From positions 62,001 to 126,000 of the forward strand of contig NZ_BCYP01000001.1 in assembly GCF_001598255.1 (NCBI RefSeq): a DNA stretch of 64,000 bases, written 5' to 3'. This DNA comes from Mitsuaria chitosanitabida ATCC BAA-476 = NBRC 102408. Its GTDB lineage: Bacteria; Pseudomonadota; Gammaproteobacteria; Burkholderiales; Burkholderiaceae_C. Numbering within the stretch: the first letter of the stretch is position 1; the number at the start of each line of letters is the position of its first letter. Below, piece after piece: positions 54,518-63,595 of the stretch. The notes under the pieces are model-generated. The model saw nothing but the letters and a program-made list of their open reading frames with translations. It did no database searches and was not told where the DNA came from. The position numbers and the translations under genes are program-made.

Positions 54518-55537
54518 ATGAGCAGCCCCGCCCGCCCCGTCAACTTCCGCACGCTGGACCTGAACCTGCTGCGGGTCTTCGACGTGGTCATGGAGGAGCG
54601 GCACGTCACCCGCGCCGCCCACCGCCTGGCCATCACCCAGCCGGCCGTCAGCAACGCGCTGCGCCGCCTGCGCGAGGCCACGCACGAGGAGCTCTTCATC
54701 CCCACCTCCACCGGCGTCGAGCCCACCCCGCACGCGCAGGCGCTGTGGCCCGTGGTGCGCCGCGCGCTGGCCAGCCTGCAGCAGGCCCTGGAGCCGCAGC
54801 CCTTCGACCCGCGTGCCGCCGGCAACGCGGTCAGCTTCACGCTGGCCATGGCCGACGCCACCGCCGCGCTGGTGGTGCCACGTCTTGCCCAGCGCTTCCT
54901 GCGGGAGGGCATCCACGTCGGCCTGCGCGTGGTGCCGCTGACCACCCGCGATCCGCGCGAACTGCTGGAGCAGGGCTGGGCCGACCTGGCGATCGGCTTC
55001 TTCCCCGACCTCACCGAGCAGCTGCTGATCGAGGACGACAGCGCCGCGCTGCGACGCGAGCCGCTGTACTCGGGCCGCTACGTCTGCGTGATGCGGCCGG
55101 ACCACCCGCTGGCCGCGCCCGGTGCGCTGACGCTGGACGCCTACTGCGCCGCGCAGCACCTGCGGGTGAACTTCGCCGGCCGGCCGCACGGCTTCGTCGA
55201 CGACGCGCTGGCGCTGCTGGGCCGGCGGCGCACGGTGGCGATGACGGTGAACAGCTTCTTCACCGGCGCCCTGGCCGTGCAGCAGTCCGACCTGATCACC
55301 GTGCTGCCCGACACCTTCGTCCCCGCCATCGGTCAGGCCGAGCGCCTGGCCAGCCGCCAGGTGCCCTTCGCGCTGCGGGGCATCGACATCAGCCAGGTGT
55401 GGCATGTCCGCTCGGATCCCGATCCGGCCCAGCGCTGGCTGCGCGAGGAGATCGGGGCCATTTCCGCCGTGATCGCCGCCGGCGCGCGGGCGCTGCCCCA
55501 GACGGCCTCGTCGGGGAACCCGATCCAACCGGCCTGA
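54518..55537 (+). CDS. LysR-family transcriptional regulator
   Basis: A 339-residue LysR protein. The HTH (DLNLLRVFDVVMEERHVTRAAHRLAITQPAVSNALRRLRE) covers about 15-54 and the effector domain about 95-310. The DNLLRVFDVV-type start is close to the NodD/LeuO-like branch. The ATG at 54518 is preferred over a longer GTG reading because the T-N11-A site ends just before it. It probably controls the divergent 85-residue protein and itself. Confidence 0.93.
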   Translation: MSSPARPVNFRTLDLNLLRVFDVVMEERHVTRAAHRLAITQPAVSNALRRLREATHEELFIPTSTGVEPTPHAQALWPVVRRALASLQQALEPQPFDPRAAGNAVSFTLAMADATAALVVPRLAQRFLREGIHVGLRVVPLTTRDPRELLEQGWADLAIGFFPDLTEQLLIEDDSAALRREPLYSGRYVCVMRPDHPLAAPGALTLDAYCAAQHLRVNFAGRPHGFVDDALALLGRRRTVAMTVNSFFTGALAVQQSDLITVLPDTFVPAIGQAERLASRQVPFALRGIDISQVWHVRSDPDPAQRWLREEIGAISAVIAAGARALPQTASSGNPIQPA

Positions 55538-55634
55538 AGCCAGCCTGAACGGCGGCCACCGCAAATCCTGTGGGTCCGCCAGCTTTTGGCACCTTCCGCC
55601 GGGCGGGCCCGGCGCCTACATTGCGCCTCTTTCA

Positions 55635-55661
55635 GATGAGAAGAGTTCTCATCCATTGAGA
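55635..55661. promoter_or_regulatory. Fur-like iron box
   Basis: TGAGAAG-A-GTTCTCA (55637-55651) fits the 7-1-7 symmetry of Fur boxes, within the longer repeat GATGAGAA-GAG-TTCTCATC. A third hexamer TGAGAA follows at 55656. It is 14 bases before the ferric-binding protein gene. Confidence 0.7.
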
Positions 55662-55674
55662 AAGAGACCCGACG

Positions 55675-56736
55675 ATGCGCCGACCCGACCTGACCTTCCG
55701 TCCGATCCCTGCCGCCTCGGCGCTCGCGCTGGCCGCGGCGCTGATGCCCCTGGCCGCGCAGGCCAACGTGCCGGCCGGAGGCGAGCTGACGCTCTACACG
55801 ACGCGCGAGGTCGCGCTGGTGCAGCCGCTGCTGTCGGCCTTCACGGCCAAGACGGGGACCAAGGTCAACACGGTCTTCGTCAAGGACGGCCTGCTGGAGC
55901 GGGTCAAGGCCGAGGGCGCGCGCTCGCCGGCCGACCTGCTGATGACGGTGGACGTGGGCAATCTGATCGACCTGGTCGAGGGCGGCGTGACGCAAGCGCT
56001 GAAGTCCGGCGAGGTGGAGGCCGCCGTCCCCGCCAACCTGCGCGCGAGCGATGGTCAGTGGACCGCGCTGTCCATGCGGGCCCGGGTGCTCTACGCCGAT
56101 CAGGGCCTGAAGGCGACCGCGATCCGCTACGAGGATCTGGCCGATCCGAGGTGGAAGGGCAAGGTCTGCACGCGCTCGGGCCAGCACCCCTACAACACCG
56201 CGCTGGTGGCCGCGATGATCGCCCACGACGGCGAGGCCAAGACCGAGCAGTGGCTGCGCGGCCTTAAGGCCAACCTGGGCCGCAAGCCCACCGGCGGCGA
56301 CCGCGACGTGGCGCGCGACATCCTGGGCGGCGTCTGCGACGTGGGCCTGGCCAACTCCTATTACGTGGGTCAGATGAAGTCGGCCAAGCCCGGCAGCGAC
56401 GCGCGCAAGTGGGGCGACGGCATCCAGGTGCTGAAGCCGACCTTCGCCGCGCGCGGCGCGGGCACGCACGTCAACATCAGCGGCGCCGCCGTCGCCAGGC
56501 ACGCGCCCAACAAGGCCGCGGCGCAGGCGCTGGTGGAGTTCCTGGTGTCGGAGCCGGCCCAGCAGCTCTACGCGCAGATCAACTACGAGTACCCGGTGCG
56601 CGCCGGCGTGGCGCTGGATCCGCTGATCCAGTCCGCGATCGGCCCGCTCAAGGCCGACCCGCTGCCGCTGACCGAGATCGCGCGTCACCGCAAGCAGGCC
56701 AGCCTGCTGATCGACAAGGTCGCCTTCGACCAATGA
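55675..56736 (+). CDS. Ferric iron ABC transporter substrate-binding protein (FbpA/FutA family)
   Basis: A 353-residue periplasmic protein. Signal peptide to AAQA-NV near residue 30; the mature part starts GGELTLYTTREVALVQPLL. The two neighbouring tyrosines of the iron site are seen in NSYYVGQM (about 226-233), as in FbpA/FutA. It carries ferric iron to the inner-membrane permease. First gene of a three-gene operon behind a Fur-like box. Confidence 0.95.
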   Translation: MRRPDLTFRPIPAASALALAAALMPLAAQANVPAGGELTLYTTREVALVQPLLSAFTAKTGTKVNTVFVKDGLLERVKAEGARSPADLLMTVDVGNLIDLVEGGVTQALKSGEVEAAVPANLRASDGQWTALSMRARVLYADQGLKATAIRYEDLADPRWKGKVCTRSGQHPYNTALVAAMIAHDGEAKTEQWLRGLKANLGRKPTGGDRDVARDILGGVCDVGLANSYYVGQMKSAKPGSDARKWGDGIQVLKPTFAARGAGTHVNISGAAVARHAPNKAAAQALVEFLVSEPAQQLYAQINYEYPVRAGVALDPLIQSAIGPLKADPLPLTEIARHRKQASLLIDKVAFDQ

Positions 56737-56755
56737 GCGCGGGAGCCCTGAGCGC

Positions 56756-58573
56756 GTGAGCCGGGACCTCGTCCGGCCGCGCGCGGTCGGTCCGCTCTGG
56801 GCCGCGTGCGCCGCGGCCATCGCGCTCGCGGTGCTGACGCCGCTGGCGGCGCTCGCGTGGACGGCGCTGGGCGCCGGCGCGGCGCACTGGTCGCATCTGA
56901 TCGAGCACGTCCTGCCGGGCGCGCTCGCGCGCACCGCGACGCTGCTGGGCGGAGTCGGCCTGCTGACGGCCGTCGTCGGCACCGGCTGCGCCTGGCTGGT
57001 CACGCGGGCCGACTTCCCCGGCCGGCGCGTCCTGCAATGGGCGCTGCTGCTGCCGCTGACGGTCCCGACCTACATCGCCGCCTACAGCTACGTGGACCTG
57101 CTGCATCCGATCGGCCCGTTCCAGGGGGCGCTGCGGGCGTTGCTGGGCTTCGACTCGCCACGGCAGTTCCGCCTGCCCGACGCGCGCTCGATGGGCGGCG
57201 CGGTGCTGGTGCTGTCGGCGGTGCTCTATCCCTATGTCTACCTGAGCATGCGGGCGATGTTCTCGACCCAGCCGGCGCGGCTGATGGAGGCCGCGCGGCT
57301 GCTGGGCGAAGGTCCGTGGGGCGCGTTCCGGCGCGTGGCCTTGCCGATGGCGCGGCCGGCGCTCGCGGTCGGCGTGGGGCTGGTGTTGCTGGAGGTGCTG
57401 AACGATGTCGGCGCCTCGGAGTTCCTGGGCGTCACGACGCTGACGACGACGATCTACACGACCTGGGTGACGCGCTCGGACCTCGGCGCCGCGGCGCAGA
57501 TCGCCTGCGCGATGCTGGCGCTCGTGGCGGTGCTGGTGATGCTGGAACGGCAGGGCCGTTGCCGCCAGCGCGCCGGGGCCGTGCGGGCGATGCGGCCGGC
57601 GCCGCGTCAGCGGCTGCACGGCGCGCGCGCCTGGTTGGCGACGGCCGCGGCCGCCCTGCCCGTGGTGATCGGCTTCGTGTTGCCGGCAGGACACCTGGCG
57701 ACGCTCGCGTGGAAGCGCGTCGTGGAGGGTTACGGCCTGACCCCCGAGGTCATCGCCGGCGCGACGCACTCGGCCCTGCTGGCGCTGAGCGTCACCGCGA
57801 TCGCCGTGACGGCGGGCCTGGTGGTGGCCTGGGCGGCGCGCTCGACCGCGGGGGCGCGCACGCGGGCCTGGTGGCTGGGCGGCGCGGCGCTGGGCTACGC
57901 GATTCCTGGCACGGTGCTGGCCATCGGCCTGCTGCCGCCGGCGCTCGCGCTCGATGCCTGGATCGCAGGCGCGCTCGGCTTGCCGGGGCTGCCGATGATG
58001 AGCCTGGGCGTGGTGCTGGTCGCGGCGGGGGTGATGCGCTTCCTCGCGCTGCCGATCGGTGGGGTCGAGGCGGGCCTGTCGCGCATTCCCGCGCCGCTGG
58101 AGCAGGTCGCCCGCAGCCTGGGCGAATCGCCGCTGGGCACGCTGCGCCGCGTGCACCTGCCACTGCTGCGGCCCGCGCTGACCACGAGCGCGCTGCTCGT
58201 CTTCATCGACGTGATGAAGGAGTTGCCGGCCTCGCTGCTGCTGCGGCCTGCCAATGTCGAGACCTTGCCGACGCTGCTCTACGCGGAAGCGGCGCGCGGC
58301 AGCTACGAGCACGGCGCGCTGGCCGCGCTGCTGATCGTCGCCGTCGGCCTGCCGGCCGTGCTGCTGCTGAGCCGCGAGCCGGCTTCACCCGCATCGCCGG
58401 CGCCGAACGCCGACACGCCGCGTGCACGGCGCACGCCGCAGGTGTCGCGCGCGCCGCAAGCGGCATGCGCGTCAGAGGCGCGAGGCGGGCCCGAAGCACC
58501 GCGCGCCGTGTCCGCGACGCGCGTGTCGGACGCATCCTCGACCCCGTTCATTCCCACGAAGGAGGCGACATGA
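56756..58573 (+). CDS. Ferric iron ABC transporter permease (FbpB type)
   Basis: A 605-residue permease with two fused halves and about 12 helices; each half has an EAA loop (MEAARLLGEGPWGAFRRVALP and EQVARSLGESPLGTLRRVHLP). This fused form is typical of ferric iron transporters. The start is GTG at 56756, 20 bases after the binding-protein gene. A C-terminal stretch of about 60 residues is low-complexity (Ala/Arg/Pro). The stop overlaps the ATPase start by ATGA. Confidence 0.93.
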   Translation: MSRDLVRPRAVGPLWAACAAAIALAVLTPLAALAWTALGAGAAHWSHLIEHVLPGALARTATLLGGVGLLTAVVGTGCAWLVTRADFPGRRVLQWALLLPLTVPTYIAAYSYVDLLHPIGPFQGALRALLGFDSPRQFRLPDARSMGGAVLVLSAVLYPYVYLSMRAMFSTQPARLMEAARLLGEGPWGAFRRVALPMARPALAVGVGLVLLEVLNDVGASEFLGVTTLTTTIYTTWVTRSDLGAAAQIACAMLALVAVLVMLERQGRCRQRAGAVRAMRPAPRQRLHGARAWLATAAAALPVVIGFVLPAGHLATLAWKRVVEGYGLTPEVIAGATHSALLALSVTAIAVTAGLVVAWAARSTAGARTRAWWLGGAALGYAIPGTVLAIGLLPPALALDAWIAGALGLPGLPMMSLGVVLVAAGVMRFLALPIGGVEAGLSRIPAPLEQVARSLGESPLGTLRRVHLPLLRPALTTSALLVFIDVMKELPASLLLRPANVETLPTLLYAEAARGSYEHGALAALLIVAVGLPAVLLLSREPASPASPAPNADTPRARRTPQVSRAPQAACASEARGGPEAPRAVSATRVSDASSTPFIPTKEAT

Positions 58574-59349
58574 GCACGCTCGCCCTGGAGGACGTCCACG
58601 TCCGCTATCCCGGCGCGCAGACCCCCGTGTTGCGCGGCCTGTCGTTGTCGCTGCCGCTGGGCGGCATCGCCTGCCTGCTGGGCCCGTCGGGCTGCGGCAA
58701 GAGCACCGCGCTGCGCGCGATCGCCGGCTTCGAGCCGCTGAGCTCGGGCCGAATCGCGCTGGACGGGCGGACGCTGTCGACCGCGACGACGCAGCTCGCG
58801 CCGGAGCAGCGCGGGGTGGGGCTGCTGTTCCAGGAGATCGCGCTGTTCCCGCATCTGGATGCGGCGGCCAATGTCGGCTTCGGCCTGCGCCGCTGGAAGC
58901 GCGATGAACGTGAGCGCCGCGTGCGTGAACTGCTGGCACTGGTGGGACTAGATGCGCTGGGCGGGCGGATGCCGCATGAGCTCTCCGGCGGTCAGCAGCA
59001 ACGCGTGGCTTTGGCGCGGGCGCTTGCGCCGTCGCCGAAGCTGTTGCTGCTCGATGAGCCGTTCTCGAGTCTGGATGCCGACACGCGAGGTCGGCTGGTC
59101 CGCGAGGTCCGCGCCATCCTGCGCGACGCCGGACAGACCGCGTTGATGGTCACGCACGATCCGGAGGAGGCGGAGGCGATGGCCGATTGGATCGGGGTGA
59201 TGGCGGAGGGGACGCTCGCGGAATGGCGGGCGGGGCAGTGGCAAGAGCCCGAAGACCCTCACCCCCACCCTCTCCCGCAAGCGGGAGAGGGAGTCACCAG
59301 CGCTCAGGCGTCATCGTTGAATGGCCGATGGCCAATGGCTGACAGCTGA
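58570..59349 (+). CDS. Ferric iron ABC transporter ATPase (FbpC type), tail coded by a REP element
   Basis: A 259-residue ATPase. Walker A GPSGCGKST, Q loop LFQEIALFPHL, signature LSGGQQQRVALARAL and Walker B LLLLDEPFSSLD are present. The FbpC regulatory C-terminal domain is short. From about residue 225 the sequence DPHPHPLPQAGEG is coded by the REP-like palindrome at 59245, so the natural stop has been replaced and about 30 unrelated residues added. Confidence 0.93.
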   Translation: MSTLALEDVHVRYPGAQTPVLRGLSLSLPLGGIACLLGPSGCGKSTALRAIAGFEPLSSGRIALDGRTLSTATTQLAPEQRGVGLLFQEIALFPHLDAAANVGFGLRRWKRDERERRVRELLALVGLDALGGRMPHELSGGQQQRVALARALAPSPKLLLLDEPFSSLDADTRGRLVREVRAILRDAGQTALMVTHDPEEAEAMADWIGVMAEGTLAEWRAGQWQEPEDPHPHPLPQAGEGVTSAQASSLNGRWPMADS

Positions 59350-59502
59350 TAGCTGATAGCTGATAGCTGATAGCTGATAGCTGATAGCCGAGCCCTCTTA
59401 CTCCCTCTCCCGCCTGCGGGAGAGGGCAGGGGTGAGGGTCTTCGGGGTGTTGGCACGCCCGACCTTTCTTGCTCCCTCTCCCGCTTGCGGGAGAGGGTCT
59501 TC
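59245..59502. repeat. REP-like cluster
   Basis: Three copies of the CCCTCTCCCGC...GCGGGAGAGGG palindrome: 59245-59291 (inside the ATPase gene, same left arm as at 42968), 59401-59446 and 59470-59502. Copies share the GAGGGTCTTC tail. The heptamer array lies between them. Confidence 0.85.
59344..59388. repeat. AGCTGAT heptamer tandem repeat
   Basis: Six exact copies of AGCTGAT (59344-59385) plus a partial seventh. The array lies between two REP units, and the ATPase stop codon falls in the first copy. Confidence 0.95.
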
Positions 59503-59519
59503 CAGCTACGCTCTCCCCC

Positions 59520-59972
59520 ATGACGTTCCCCATCCGCCCCGCCGTCCCCGCCGACATCCCCGCCTGCATCGACCTTCGCGGCCGCACGCGCGAGAACGCC
59601 ATCTCCGCCTCCCGCCTGGCCGAGCTCGGCATCACCGAAGCCTCCTGGTCCGGTCAGGTCCGCGACGGCGTTCTGCCCGGCGCGATCGCGATGGCCGGCG
59701 ACCGCATGGCCGGCTACTGCTTCGGCGACGCGGGCAGTGGCGAGATCGTCGTGCTCGCGCTGCTGCCGGAGTTCGAAGGACAGGGGCTGGGCCGCGCGCT
59801 GCTGGCGCGGATGGTCGATCAGCTGCGTGGCCTCGGCCATCAGCGGCTGTTCCTGGGCTGCTCGGACAACCCCGCGCATCGCTCCCACGGCTTCTACCGC
59901 CGCCTCGGTTGGCGCCCCACCGGCGAGCGCGACGGCTACGGCGACGAAGTGCTGGAGCTGCTGCCGGACTGA
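59520..59972 (+). CDS. GNAT family N-acetyltransferase
   Basis: A 150-residue acetyltransferase, MTFPIRPAVPADIPACIDLRG at the start and the acetyl-CoA A motif LLPEFEGQGLGRALLARMV near 80-98; GFYRRLGWRPTGERDGYGDE follows. Substrate unknown. Its ATG comes 17 bases after the third REP unit, and it precedes CorA by 83 bases on the same strand. Confidence 0.9.
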   Translation: MTFPIRPAVPADIPACIDLRGRTRENAISASRLAELGITEASWSGQVRDGVLPGAIAMAGDRMAGYCFGDAGSGEIVVLALLPEFEGQGLGRALLARMVDQLRGLGHQRLFLGCSDNPAHRSHGFYRRLGWRPTGERDGYGDEVLELLPD

Positions 59973-60055
59973 CCTCCGCCCCTCGGTTTCTCTTGATGCC
60001 GTCTTGATCCGTCCCGGGCTACCCTCGCGGGCAACGAGAACGATCGAGACCCGTC

Positions 60056-61024
60056 ATGCTCATCAACTGCGTCGCCTATCGCGACGGCCGCCGGCTGGCC
60101 GACATCAAGCCGGAAGACATCAGCGACTACCTCCAACTGCCCGACTGCTTCGTCTGGGTCGCCTTGCGCGACGCGGCGCCCGAGGAGGTGCTCGCGATGA
60201 AGGAGGAGTTCGGCCTGCACGAGCTCGCCGTCGAGGACGCCTTGCATGGCCAGCAGCGGCCCAAAGTGGAGGAGTACGGCGACACGCTGTTCGCCGTCAT
60301 GCAGACGGTGCAGTTCACGCCGACCGACGAGCTGTGCACCGGCGAGGTGTCCATCTTCGCGGGGCGGAACTTCGTGCTGTCGATCCGGAATCGCGTGGCG
60401 CAGAGCCTGCTCGGCGTGCGCGCCCGCGCGGAGAAGGAACCGCACATGCTCAAGCGCGGTCCGGGCTTCGTGATGTACGCGATCATGGACGCGGTCGTCG
60501 ATCGCTACTTCCCCGTCATCGAGGCGCTGGAGTCGGAGCTCGACGCGATCGAGGCGCAGATCTTCGAGCCGGGTGTGACGCGGGAGAACATCCGGCGGGT
60601 GTATGAGCTCAAGCAGCGGGTCACGCTGGTCAAGCATGCGGTGTCGCCGTTGCTCGACGCGGTGGGGAAGCTGGTGCGCGGACGCGTGCCGCCGATCTGC
60701 GAGGACACGCGGGAGTACTTCCGCGATGTCTACGACCACCTGGAGCGGATGCAGTCGGCATTGGATTCGCTGAGGGACACGGCGACGACCGCGATCCAGG
60801 TCCACCTGTCGATGGCGGCGATCGAGGATTCGGAGATCACCAAGCGGCTCGCGGCCTGGGCAGGGATCTTCGCGGCCGCCACGGCGTTCGCCGGGATCTG
60901 GGGGATGAACTTCGAGGTGATGCCGGAGCTGAAGTGGCGCTGGGGGTATCCGGCGGCGCTCGGGGTCATCACGGCTACTTGCGGGGTGCTGTTCTGGCGG
61001 TTCCGAAGGGCTGGTTGGCTTTGA
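60056..61024 (+). CDS. corA: CorA magnesium/cobalt transporter
   Basis: A 322-residue CorA. The N-terminal cytoplasmic domain (about 1-260) is followed by two C-terminal helices with the invariant GMN motif (GIWGMNFEVMPEL, about residue 283). It forms a pentameric Mg2+ channel of the inner membrane. It is monocistronic by layout. Confidence 0.96.
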   Translation: MLINCVAYRDGRRLADIKPEDISDYLQLPDCFVWVALRDAAPEEVLAMKEEFGLHELAVEDALHGQQRPKVEEYGDTLFAVMQTVQFTPTDELCTGEVSIFAGRNFVLSIRNRVAQSLLGVRARAEKEPHMLKRGPGFVMYAIMDAVVDRYFPVIEALESELDAIEAQIFEPGVTRENIRRVYELKQRVTLVKHAVSPLLDAVGKLVRGRVPPICEDTREYFRDVYDHLERMQSALDSLRDTATTAIQVHLSMAAIEDSEITKRLAAWAGIFAAATAFAGIWGMNFEVMPELKWRWGYPAALGVITATCGVLFWRFRRAGWL

Positions 61025-61071
61025 GGGTCTTCAGGGCTCTATCGCAAGCGGCCGAGGAAGCCCCCAACCCC

Positions 61072-62379
61072 TCAATGCGCAGTCGACATCACAACGCCCG
61101 ACGGCTCGCCGCTCTTTGTCGGCGCCACGATCGGCTTCACCTTCCCCAGCAGGAACGCATAGTTCAAGATCCCAAGCACGCCCAGCCCTGCCGAGAACAG
61201 CAGCGCCATCTTGAACGAGCCCGTCGCGCCGACGATCGCGCCGGTGACCACCGGCCCGATCACGCCGCCGAAGTTGGACACCATGTTCTGCAGGCCCGCC
61301 ACCGTCGACGCCATGTTCTTCGGCGCCACGTCACCCGGCAGCGCCCAGACCTGCGAGGCCGCCACCGTCGTGCCCGACTTCGCGATGCACAGCAGCGCCA
61401 CCGTGAACACCACCGACGAGGACAGCGGCGCCAGCCCGATGCACAGCGCCATCAGCAACCCGACGATCAGGAACAGCTTGCGCGTCGCGGTCAGCGACAG
61501 GCGACCGCTGTGCACGATCCGGTCCGACATCCAGCCCGCCGCGACCTCCGCGATCAGCCCGCAGATCAGCGGCAGCGAGGCCACGAAGCCCATCTGCAGC
61601 AGCCCCATGTGCTGCTCCTTCACCAGGTAGGTCGGCAACCAGGTGATGAAGAAGTACGAGATGTAGTTGATCGTGAAGAAGCCCAGGCACATCGCCCAGA
61701 TGTTGCGGTACTTCAGCAGCTCGTACCACTTCATCGGGATCTCGTTGTCCACCCCGTGGCGCTGCGTCTGCCCGCCGCGGATGTAGGCGACCTCCTGCGG
61801 ATCGCAGCGGCGATGCTGCTCCGGCGTCTCGGTGAAGAACCACCACCAGACCACGAACCACAGCAGGCCCGCACTGCCCACGATGGCGAAGGTGACGCGC
61901 CAGTCGAAGAGCACGATCAGCGCGACGATCAACGGCATCGCCACCGCGCCGCCGAACTTGGACGCGCTGTCGAAGAGCGCCGACACCGTCGCGCGTTCCT
62001 TGTCCGGGAACCACTTGGAGACGATGCCCGCGTTGGCCGGATAGGCGCCCGCCTCACCGACGCCTAGCACCACCCGCAGCGCCACCAGCGAGCTGAAGCC
62101 GCTGGCCAGACCCGTCGCCGCCGTCGCCAGCGACCACGAGCCCACCGCGGCGCCCAACCCGACCTTCTGGCCGTAGCGGTCGGACACCCAGCCCGCCGGG
62201 ATCTGCAGCAGCGCATAGGACCAGAAGAAGGCCGACAGCACGATGCCCATCATGTCGGGCGTCAGACCGAATTCCTCGATCAACTTCGGGGCGGCCGCGG
62301 ACAGCACGGTCCGGTCGATGTAGTTGATGGCGATCGCCAGCCACATCAGGGCGGCGACGACCCAACGGGTCCTGCTCAT
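61072..62379 (-). CDS. MFS anion:cation symporter (glucarate/galactonate/tartrate type)
   Basis: A 435-residue permease with 12 helices. NYIDRTVLSAAAP near residues 19-31, GWVSDRYGQKVG near 62-73 and RVVLGVGEAGAYPANAGIVSKWFP near 99-122 are typical of the ACS family that takes up sugar acids. The start is the ATG at 62379, with GGAGA before it; the longer reading begins at a TTG. It follows the tartrate dehydrogenase gene, so a tartrate or related hydroxy-acid is the likely cargo. Confidence 0.93.
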   Translation of the reverse strand: MSRTRWVVAALMWLAIAINYIDRTVLSAAAPKLIEEFGLTPDMMGIVLSAFFWSYALLQIPAGWVSDRYGQKVGLGAAVGSWSLATAATGLASGFSSLVALRVVLGVGEAGAYPANAGIVSKWFPDKERATVSALFDSASKFGGAVAMPLIVALIVLFDWRVTFAIVGSAGLLWFVVWWWFFTETPEQHRRCDPQEVAYIRGGQTQRHGVDNEIPMKWYELLKYRNIWAMCLGFFTINYISYFFITWLPTYLVKEQHMGLLQMGFVASLPLICGLIAEVAAGWMSDRIVHSGRLSLTATRKLFLIVGLLMALCIGLAPLSSSVVFTVALLCIAKSGTTVAASQVWALPGDVAPKNMASTVAGLQNMVSNFGGVIGPVVTGAIVGATGSFKMALLFSAGLGVLGILNYAFLLGKVKPIVAPTKSGEPSGVVMSTAH

Positions 62380-62465
62380 GAATGTCTCCAAGCCCGCCGT
62401 CGATGCGCTCTGTGGCGCTTCATCGACGGCGCTTCTCTCTCTGCTTCAAGTCATCGAATCGTCAG

Positions 62466-62513
62466 ATCGCTCGACGGATCGACCGTCACATCGACCATCG
62501 GATCGATCATCAG
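62466..62513. repeat. Degenerate 12-bp tandem repeat
   Basis: Four units of the form ATCG(A/C)(T/C)C(G/A)(T/A)C.. (ATCGCTCGACGG, ATCGACCGTCAC, ATCGACCATCGG, ATCGATCATCAG) between the dehydrogenase stop and the MFS start. The last unit overlaps the dehydrogenase stop codon. Role unknown. Confidence 0.6.
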
Positions 62514-63574
62514 ATCAGCGCGGCGATCGCCTTGCCCATCTCGGTCGTGTCGGCCGTGCCGCCCAGGTCACGGGTGCGCGGGCCGCCGGTCAGCGTCTTC
62601 TCGATGGCCGCGAGGATCGCGTCATGCGCGGCTTCCTCGCCCAGGAACTTCAGCATCAGCGCGCCCGACCAGATCATGGCGACCGGGTTGGCGATGTTCT
62701 GACCGTAGATGTCGGGCGCGGAGCCGTGCACCGGCTCGAACAACGAGGGGAAGCTGCGCTCCGGATTCAGGTTGGCCGACGGCGCCAGGCCGATGGTGCC
62801 GGTGGTCGCCGGGCCCAGGTCGGACAGGATGTCGCCGAAGAGGTTGGAGGCCACCACCACGTCGAAGCGGCCCGGCTGCAGCACGAAGCGCGCCGACAGG
62901 ATGTCGATGTGCTGCTTGTCCACCGTGACCGACGGATAGGCCTGGCCGACCGCGTCGGCGCGACCGTCCCACCAGGGCATGGAGATCGCGATGCCGTTGC
63001 TCTTGGTCGCCACCGTCAGGTGCTTGCGATCGCGCGACTGCGCCAGGTCGAAGGCGTACTTCAGCACGCGGTCCGCGCCGAAGCGCGAGTAGACCGATTC
63101 CTGGATCACGATCTCGCGATCGGTGCCGGCGTACATCACGCCGCCCAGGTTGGTGTACTCGCCCTCGGTGTTCTCGCGGACGACCAGATAGTCGATGTCG
63201 CCGGGCTTGCGGTTGGCCAGCGGGCAGGGCACGCCGTCGAAGAGTCGCACCGGACGCAGGTTGATGTACTGGTCGAATTCGCGGCGGAACTTCAGCAGCG
63301 AGCCCCACAGCGACACGTGGTCCGGCACCGTCGCCGGCCAGCCCACGGCGCCGAAGAAGATCGCGTCCATCGGCTGCAGCTGGGCCTTCCAGTCGTCCGG
63401 CATCATCTGGCCGGTCTGCTGGTAGTAGTCGCAGCTGGCCCACTCGATGTGGGTGAACTCCAGCCGGATGTCGAAACGCTTGGCCGCGGCTTCCAGCGCG
63501 CGCAGGCCCTCGGGCATCACTTCCTTGCCGATGCCGTCGCCGGCGATGCAGGCGATCTTGTAGGTCTTGCTCAT
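62510..63574 (-). CDS. ttuC: Tartrate dehydrogenase/decarboxylase
   Basis: A 354-residue member of the isocitrate/isopropylmalate dehydrogenase family. It starts YKIACIAGDGIGKEVMPEGL and has ENTEGEYTNLGG near 139-150 and EPVHGSAPDIYGQNIANPVAMIWS near 277-300, matching TtuC. It oxidises tartrate or D-malate with NAD+ in the cytoplasm. It is 21 bases from the aldolase gene and 130 from the permease gene on the same strand; together they look like a sugar-diacid catabolic operon. Confidence 0.92.
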   Translation of the reverse strand: MSKTYKIACIAGDGIGKEVMPEGLRALEAAAKRFDIRLEFTHIEWASCDYYQQTGQMMPDDWKAQLQPMDAIFFGAVGWPATVPDHVSLWGSLLKFRREFDQYINLRPVRLFDGVPCPLANRKPGDIDYLVVRENTEGEYTNLGGVMYAGTDREIVIQESVYSRFGADRVLKYAFDLAQSRDRKHLTVATKSNGIAISMPWWDGRADAVGQAYPSVTVDKQHIDILSARFVLQPGRFDVVVASNLFGDILSDLGPATTGTIGLAPSANLNPERSFPSLFEPVHGSAPDIYGQNIANPVAMIWSGALMLKFLGEEAAHDAILAAIEKTLTGGPRTRDLGGTADTTEMGKAIAALI

Positions 63575-63595
63575 GGTCGTTCTTTCACATGGAGT

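Noticed and set aside
59344-59388. The AGCTGAT array as a replication or partition iteron
   Set aside because: No replication or partition gene is nearby and the array lies inside a REP cluster at a gene end.
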